A DNA stretch of 64,000 nucleotides from Aquimarina sediminis. GTDB lineage: Bacteria > Bacteroidota > Bacteroidia > Flavobacteriales > Flavobacteriaceae. Positions within the stretch are counted from its first letter, which is position 1. Each line of letters opens with the position of its first letter. Of this stretch, positions 59,307 to 64,000 are shown piece by piece. Position numbers and translations under genes: made by a program. The DNA lies in assembly GCF_002895435.1 (NCBI RefSeq), contig NZ_POYJ01000001.1:744001-808000 (forward strand). Direction: 5' to 3'. The notes below the pieces were generated by a model. That model was not told where the DNA came from, did no database searches, and saw only the letters and a program-made list of their open reading frames with translations.

Positions 59307-61481
59307 ATGATCCGTATTTCTAAAAAAACACTTGACGATCTTGAATTTGATACAATCCTTAATCAAGTTGCAGAATATTGCAATACTGATTTAGGAAAAT
59401 CAAAAGTAGCACTTATTGTACCTTATAGTACTAAAGAGAGATTGCACATTGCATTGCAGGAAGTATTTGAGTATAAATCTTCTTTTCTAAATGATGCCCG
59501 TATTCCAAATCACGGATTTGATAGTATTAATAAAGAAATTCAGTTACTGAACATCCAAAACACATTTTTGGAAGCGTCGAACCTAAAAAGATTGGTTTCT
59601 ATAAGTGCAACAACCAACGAATTACTTCATTTTTTTAGAAAAAATGAAGAGCACTACCCTACTCTCTACCAAACATCATCAAAGGTGTACTTCACCAAAG
59701 AAATTATTAATTTAATCGAAATAGTGATTGATAAATTTGGAGAGGTAAAAGATAATGCTTCTTCTAAACTACTTGTTTTAAGAAAAGAAATTAATAGTAT
59801 ACAAGGAAAACTAAACGGAAGTTTTGGAAAAGATTTATCTAAGTATAACAGTTTGGGGTATTTGGATGAAATTAAAGAAAGTGTGGTCGATAACAGAAGA
59901 GTTTTGGCAGTAGCCGCTATGTATCGTCGTAAAGTAAAAGGAGCTATAATGGGTAATTCTAAAACAGGAAGTATCGTTTATATAGAACCTGAAGCTACCC
60001 TAAAATATAGTCGAGAACTTAGTAACCTAAAATATGAGGAACGAGAGGAGATAGTAAAAATTTTAAAAGAACTCACTAACAGACTACGCCCATTTATAGA
60101 TCTTTTGCAACAGTACCAAGAATACTTAAGCGACATCGATATTGTCTCGGCAAAATCCAAATATGCAGGCTTACTTAATGCTGTATTACCAAAAATCACA
60201 GAAAATCGAGAGCTAACTCTTAAAGATGCCTATCATCCATTACTATATAGAGCTAATAAAATAAAGAACGAGAAAACTCACCCCCAAACCATCACCTTAG
60301 ATCAAAACAATAAAATAATTGTAATCTCAGGTCCAAACGCCGGTGGTAAAAGTATTACATTAAAAACAATTGGTTTACTACAGGTTATGTTACAAAGTGG
60401 CATGCTGATTCCCGTACATGAATACAGCCGTATGTGTTTGTTTGATGTAATTCTTACTGATATAGGAGATAATCAATCTATAGAAAATCATCTTAGTACA
60501 TATAGTTATCGTCTAAAAAACATGAATTATTTTTTAAGAAAGTGTAATGATAAAACTCTTTTTTTAATAGATGAATTTGGTACTGGTAGTGATCCAGAAC
60601 TTGGTGGTGCCCTGGCAGAAGCTTTTCTCGAAGTTTTCTATGAGCGTGGCTCTTTTGGGATTATAACAACACATTATGCCAACTTAAAGATGCTGGCAAA
60701 CGAATTACCGAATATGAGTAATGCAAACATGCTGTTTGACTCCAAAACTCTTGAACCATTATTTAAGCTACATTTGGGCGAAGCAGGAAGTTCGTTTACA
60801 TTCGAAGTTGCCCAAAAGAATGGAATTCCCTATAGTCTAATCAATAAAGCAAAGAAAAAAGTTGAACGAGGTAAAATTCGATTTGATAAGAGTATTGCAA
60901 ATCTCCAAAAAGAAAGGTCAAAATTACAAAAAACAACTGCTGGATTAAAAACCAAAGAACAAAAAGCAGAAGAAGAAAAAGAACGTTTAGAAAAAACAAA
61001 CCAGCGAATTCAACGCAAACTAGAAAGCTATCAAGAGCTCTATGATAGCAATCAACGAATGATCTATCTAGGTCAAAAAATAGACGATCTGAGTGAAAAA
61101 TATTTTAACAATAAAAAGAAAAGAGAATTAATAAACGAGTTTATTAAAATTGTTGAAGTAGAAAATTCTAAACGCAAAAAACAGAGTGCAAAACAACGAA
61201 CAGCAGAAAAAGCCAAAACAAAAAAAATCATAAATGAAGTAAAGGAAAAGGTTCAGGTTATTCGCAAAAAAAAGAAAGAGGAAAAGAAAAAAGAAGAGAG
61301 AATTATAGCCTCAAAGCCTAAAGTTATCTTAACAATTGGAGATCGAGTAAGAATGATTGACGGCAAGTCCGTTGGCACTATAGACACCATAGAAAAGGGG
61401 AAAGCAGTTGTTAACTATGGGATTTTCACCACTAATGTGGCTGTTGATCAACTAGAATTTGTAGAAAGAAAAAAGAAGTAA
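59307..61481 (+). CDS. mutS2: MutS2-like ATPase lacking the Smr domain
   Basis: This 724-residue MutS-family protein has lever/clamp helices (about 1-320), the Walker A motif G-P-N-A-G-G-K-S (near 342), Walker B F-L-I-D-E-F-G-T-G-S-D-P (near 418) and the H-Y-A-N-L-K switch. A long coiled coil, rich in Lys and Glu, covers about 520-660, followed by a KOW-like strand set (V-R-M-I-D-G-K-S-V-G-T-I). The C-terminal Smr nuclease domain of typical MutS2 is missing; the protein ends cleanly at 724 residues, which is usual in Bacteroidota. It may act in ribosome rescue or suppression of recombination, as proposed for MutS2. Confidence 0.92.
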   Translation: MIRISKKTLDDLEFDTILNQVAEYCNTDLGKSKVALIVPYSTKERLHIALQEVFEYKSSFLNDARIPNHGFDSINKEIQLLNIQNTFLEASNLKRLVSISATTNELLHFFRKNEEHYPTLYQTSSKVYFTKEIINLIEIVIDKFGEVKDNASSKLLVLRKEINSIQGKLNGSFGKDLSKYNSLGYLDEIKESVVDNRRVLAVAAMYRRKVKGAIMGNSKTGSIVYIEPEATLKYSRELSNLKYEEREEIVKILKELTNRLRPFIDLLQQYQEYLSDIDIVSAKSKYAGLLNAVLPKITENRELTLKDAYHPLLYRANKIKNEKTHPQTITLDQNNKIIVISGPNAGGKSITLKTIGLLQVMLQSGMLIPVHEYSRMCLFDVILTDIGDNQSIENHLSTYSYRLKNMNYFLRKCNDKTLFLIDEFGTGSDPELGGALAEAFLEVFYERGSFGIITTHYANLKMLANELPNMSNANMLFDSKTLEPLFKLHLGEAGSSFTFEVAQKNGIPYSLINKAKKKVERGKIRFDKSIANLQKERSKLQKTTAGLKTKEQKAEEEKERLEKTNQRIQRKLESYQELYDSNQRMIYLGQKIDDLSEKYFNNKKKRELINEFIKIVEVENSKRKKQSAKQRTAEKAKTKKIINEVKEKVQVIRKKKKEEKKKEERIIASKPKVILTIGDRVRMIDGKSVGTIDTIEKGKAVVNYGIFTTNVAVDQLEFVERKKK

Positions 61482-61554
61482 TCTTTCGCAACATTAAAAT
61501 TTGCTATGCTTGTTAAAGTATCCTTAAACGATAATTCTGAGAATTTTATCTTTA

Positions 61555-61562
61555 TATATTTG
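61555..61562 (+). promoter_or_regulatory. -7 promoter element TATATTTG
   Basis: A perfect TAnnTTTG 33 bp before the ATG at 61596 of the PIG-L gene. Confidence 0.55.
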
Positions 61563-61595
61563 GGGAAATTCAATTAAAAATTGCACCCATAAATC

Positions 61596-64000
61596 ATGCG
61601 AAAATTACTTTTTGTAGTCTGTATTAGCATTCTATCACCTTTTGTTTCAAAAGGACAACAACCCAACAAACCTAACGCAGCAGAAATCCATCAAGCAATA
61701 CAAAAACTTAACTTTTTAGGTTCAGTACTATATGTTGCTGCTCACCCTGATGATGAGAATACTCGACTTATTTCATATATGTCGAATAAGGTAAAAGCAA
61801 GAACTGCCTACTTATCACTTACCCGTGGAGATGGGGGACAGAATTTAATTGGACCAGAAATTAGAGAATTACTTGGAGTAATTAGAACACAAGAGCTTCT
61901 TGCCGCTCGTAGAACAGACGGAGGAGAACAAATGTTTACACGAGCCAATGATTTTGGTTACTCTAAACACCCTGATGAAACATTATCTATCTGGGATAAA
62001 AAAGAAGTATTAAGTGATGTAGTTTGGGCGATCAGAAAGTTTAGACCAGATGTAATAATAAATCGATTTGATCATAGAACACCTGGTACAACCCATGGAC
62101 ACCATACATCATCTGCTATGTTAAGTGCAGAAGCTTTTGATCTAGCGGCAGATAAAAACATATACTCGGATCAGTTGCAACTTACTAATGTTTGGCAACC
62201 AAAACGCCTTTTTTTTAATACATCTTGGTGGTTTTACGGTAGTCGAGAAAACTTTGAAAAAGCAGATAAATCTAAACTTTTAGAATTTGATACTGGAGTA
62301 TACTACCCTGAAATAGGGCTATCCAATACTGAAATAGCTTCTTTAAGCCGAAGTCAACATAAATCACAAGGATTTGGCAGTACCGGAAGTCGAGGTCAAC
62401 AGAGTGAATATATAGAATTAATAAAAGGCGAATTGCCTAAAGATAAGACCAATGTTTTTGAAGGAATAGACACCTCTTGGAACAGAATTAAAGGAGGAAA
62501 AGAGATAGGAAATATCCTAACACAGGTAGAAGAAAACTTCAATTTTAGAACTCCAGAAGCTTCGATTCCACAATTAGTAAAAGCATATCAATTAATTCAA
62601 AAACTGGAAGATATTCACTGGAGAACTATTAAATCCAATGAGATTAAAGATATAATTACAGCTGCCTCTGGGCTTTATCTAGAAATCGTATCTACAGAAG
62701 TTAACGCTACCCAAGGAAGTGAAGTAACTCTAAAAGTAGAAGCTATTAATAGAAGCACAAGTAATATAACTTTAAATTTTGTAAAAATTGATGCCATTGG
62801 AGTTAATGATTCATCTCAAAAAGCTTTAAAAAATAATATTAAAAGTAACTTTGAATTTATAGGAAGTATTCCTGAAAATTTTGACTACACCTCTCCTTAC
62901 TGGCTCAATGATAAAGGTACTTTAGGAATGTACAAGGTTAATGATCAAAAATTAATAGGTAAACCTGAAACAGAACATGCTATCAAAGCAGAGTTTAACC
63001 TAACAATTGAAGGGGTTTCTATTCCCTTTATTAAAGATGTAGTATTTAAAGTAAATGATCCTGTAAAAGGAGAAGTATACAAGCCTTTTGAAATTATCCC
63101 TGCAGTTTCTGCAAGTATAAAAGACAAAGTTATCATCTATGCAAATGGCGCTTCTAAACAAATACCAGTAACTATAAAAGCTGGAAAAGCAAACCTAAAT
63201 GGAAAAATAACACTCAAACATCCTGTAGGGTGGCAAGTAAATCCAACGGATATAAACTTTAATCTTTCTCAAAAGGGAGAAGAAAAAACCGTTGTATTCA
63301 CGCTTACTTCTCCTGAGACTCAAAGCGAAGGTTATATTTCTCCAAAGATTGAAATTAACGGAAATGAATATTCTAAAGAAGTTGTAACTATTGATTATAA
63401 CCATATCCCCTATCAAACAGTAGTTTTACCATCTAAAACCAAAGTCGTTCGGTTAAACATAAAAAAGAAAGGTCAGAATATTGGTTATATTGAAGGAGCA
63501 GGAGATGTAGTTCCCGAAAGTTTACAACAGATCGGTTACAAAGTAACTATAATAGATCCAGAATCTATTTCACCAGAAAACATAAAATCTTTTGACGCCA
63601 TTGTTGTTGGAATAAGAGCTTACAACACCATTGATCAATTAAAATTTAAACAACAATACCTACTAGACTATGTTAAAAATGGAGGGAATCTTATTATCCA
63701 ATACAATACTAATCGAAGATTAAAAGTAACTGATAATCTAGGTCCATACCCTTTCAAACTATCAAGAGATCGAGTAACCGATGAAAATGCAAAAGTTACT
63801 TTTTTAACTCCAGAACATCCAGTTCTTAATTCGCCAAATAAAATTACCCCTGATGATTTTAATGGATGGGTACAAGAACGCGGACTATATTTTCCTAATG
63901 AGTGGTCTGCCGATTACACTCCTATTTTATCAACAAAAGATAAAGGAGAAAGTATAAAAAAAGGATCACTTCTAGTAGCACAATACGGAAAAGGATATTA
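61596..64000 (+). CDS. PIG-L family deacetylase, 3' truncated by window
   Basis: The frame runs from ATG 61596 to the end of the window (801 codons, no stop). It has a Sec signal peptide (about 1-20, ending near S-K-G-Q). The PIG-L/LmbE deacetylase domain (about 40-290) has A-A-H-P-D-D-E (His50, Asp52, Asp53) and H-G-H-H-T-S-S near 167, the zinc and catalytic residues. A beta-rich middle part follows, and from about residue 620 a glutamine-amidotransferase-like domain (I-G-Y-I-E-G-A-G-D, then D-A-I-V-V-G-I-R-A-Y-N). Large exported PIG-L proteins of this kind probably deacetylate N-acetyl sugars. It is monocistronic so far as visible. Confidence 0.9.
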   Translation, partial: MRKLLFVVCISILSPFVSKGQQPNKPNAAEIHQAIQKLNFLGSVLYVAAHPDDENTRLISYMSNKVKARTAYLSLTRGDGGQNLIGPEIRELLGVIRTQELLAARRTDGGEQMFTRANDFGYSKHPDETLSIWDKKEVLSDVVWAIRKFRPDVIINRFDHRTPGTTHGHHTSSAMLSAEAFDLAADKNIYSDQLQLTNVWQPKRLFFNTSWWFYGSRENFEKADKSKLLEFDTGVYYPEIGLSNTEIASLSRSQHKSQGFGSTGSRGQQSEYIELIKGELPKDKTNVFEGIDTSWNRIKGGKEIGNILTQVEENFNFRTPEASIPQLVKAYQLIQKLEDIHWRTIKSNEIKDIITAASGLYLEIVSTEVNATQGSEVTLKVEAINRSTSNITLNFVKIDAIGVNDSSQKALKNNIKSNFEFIGSIPENFDYTSPYWLNDKGTLGMYKVNDQKLIGKPETEHAIKAEFNLTIEGVSIPFIKDVVFKVNDPVKGEVYKPFEIIPAVSASIKDKVIIYANGASKQIPVTIKAGKANLNGKITLKHPVGWQVNPTDINFNLSQKGEEKTVVFTLTSPETQSEGYISPKIEINGNEYSKEVVTIDYNHIPYQTVVLPSKTKVVRLNIKKKGQNIGYIEGAGDVVPESLQQIGYKVTIIDPESISPENIKSFDAIVVGIRAYNTIDQLKFKQQYLLDYVKNGGNLIIQYNTNRRLKVTDNLGPYPFKLSRDRVTDENAKVTFLTPEHPVLNSPNKITPDDFNGWVQERGLYFPNEWSADYTPILSTKDKGESIKKGSLLVAQYGKGY

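Overview
The window is about 64 kb of AT-rich DNA from a member of the Bacteroidota, almost certainly a marine Flavobacteriaceae (Aquimarina-like by overall feel, but genus is only a guess). The signs are TAnnTTTG -7 promoter elements instead of sigma-70 boxes, almost no Shine-Dalgarno sequences, SC-type lipoproteins, fused E1 alpha/beta dehydrogenase, a MutS2 without Smr domain and typical flavobacterial protein families. No rRNA, tRNA, IS element, prophage or CRISPR array was seen.

Region 1 (1-12.1 kb, mostly + strand) is a loose set of small, mostly independently transcribed genes: a truncated DUF4328 protein, a SigZ-type sigma factor, a PhzF isomerase, two Crp/Fnr regulators, a Fur-family and an HxlR-family repressor, an AraC regulator, an AHSA1/DoxX pair, arylamine N-acetyltransferase, DinB, a pirin with a Tat-like leader and YceI. 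Two of its promoters are flanked by twin palindromes that look like operators.

Region 2 (12.1-50.4 kb) is a large surface-polysaccharide locus, read on the - strand in at least two long operons plus a single glycosyltransferase gene. Operon 1 (50.2 to 28.9 kb, 19 genes) makes UDP-GalNAcA-type sugars (tviB/tviC homologues), carries Wzx, an EpsG-like polymerase, four glycosyltransferases, a pyruvyl transferase, a PP-loop enzyme, and a remarkable set of acylation genes. These include a complete Dlt-like module in the order adenylating ligase, carrier protein, MBOAT, SGNH, and a second MBOAT-SGNH pair next to a CapK-like ligase. Operon 2 (21.7 to 12.1 kb) has two initiating sugar transferases, a second ligase-carrier pair without MBOAT, three GNAT/FemAB-like acyltransferases, a PglD-type acetyltransferase, and a PglD-FAD oxidoreductase fusion protein. 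Between the operons lie a 63-bp tandem repeat, an orphan GT4 gene and, on the + strand, two tandemly duplicated beta-helix lipoproteins. I infer that the polysaccharide is acylated both after polymerisation (MBOAT route in the envelope) and on its amino-sugar building blocks (GNAT route in the cytoplasm), with carrier-bound acyl or aminoacyl groups as donors. This is the most interesting system in the window.

Region 3 (50.6-64 kb) is mostly housekeeping: an Asp/Asn-hydroxylase-like protein, the E1 fusion, a four-gene operon (2OG-Fe(II) oxygenase, SUI1, DUF1835, nucleoside phosphorylase), a small membrane peptide, a cytosolic solute-binding-like protein, uracil-DNA glycosylase, MutS2 and the start of a PIG-L deacetylase cut by the window end.
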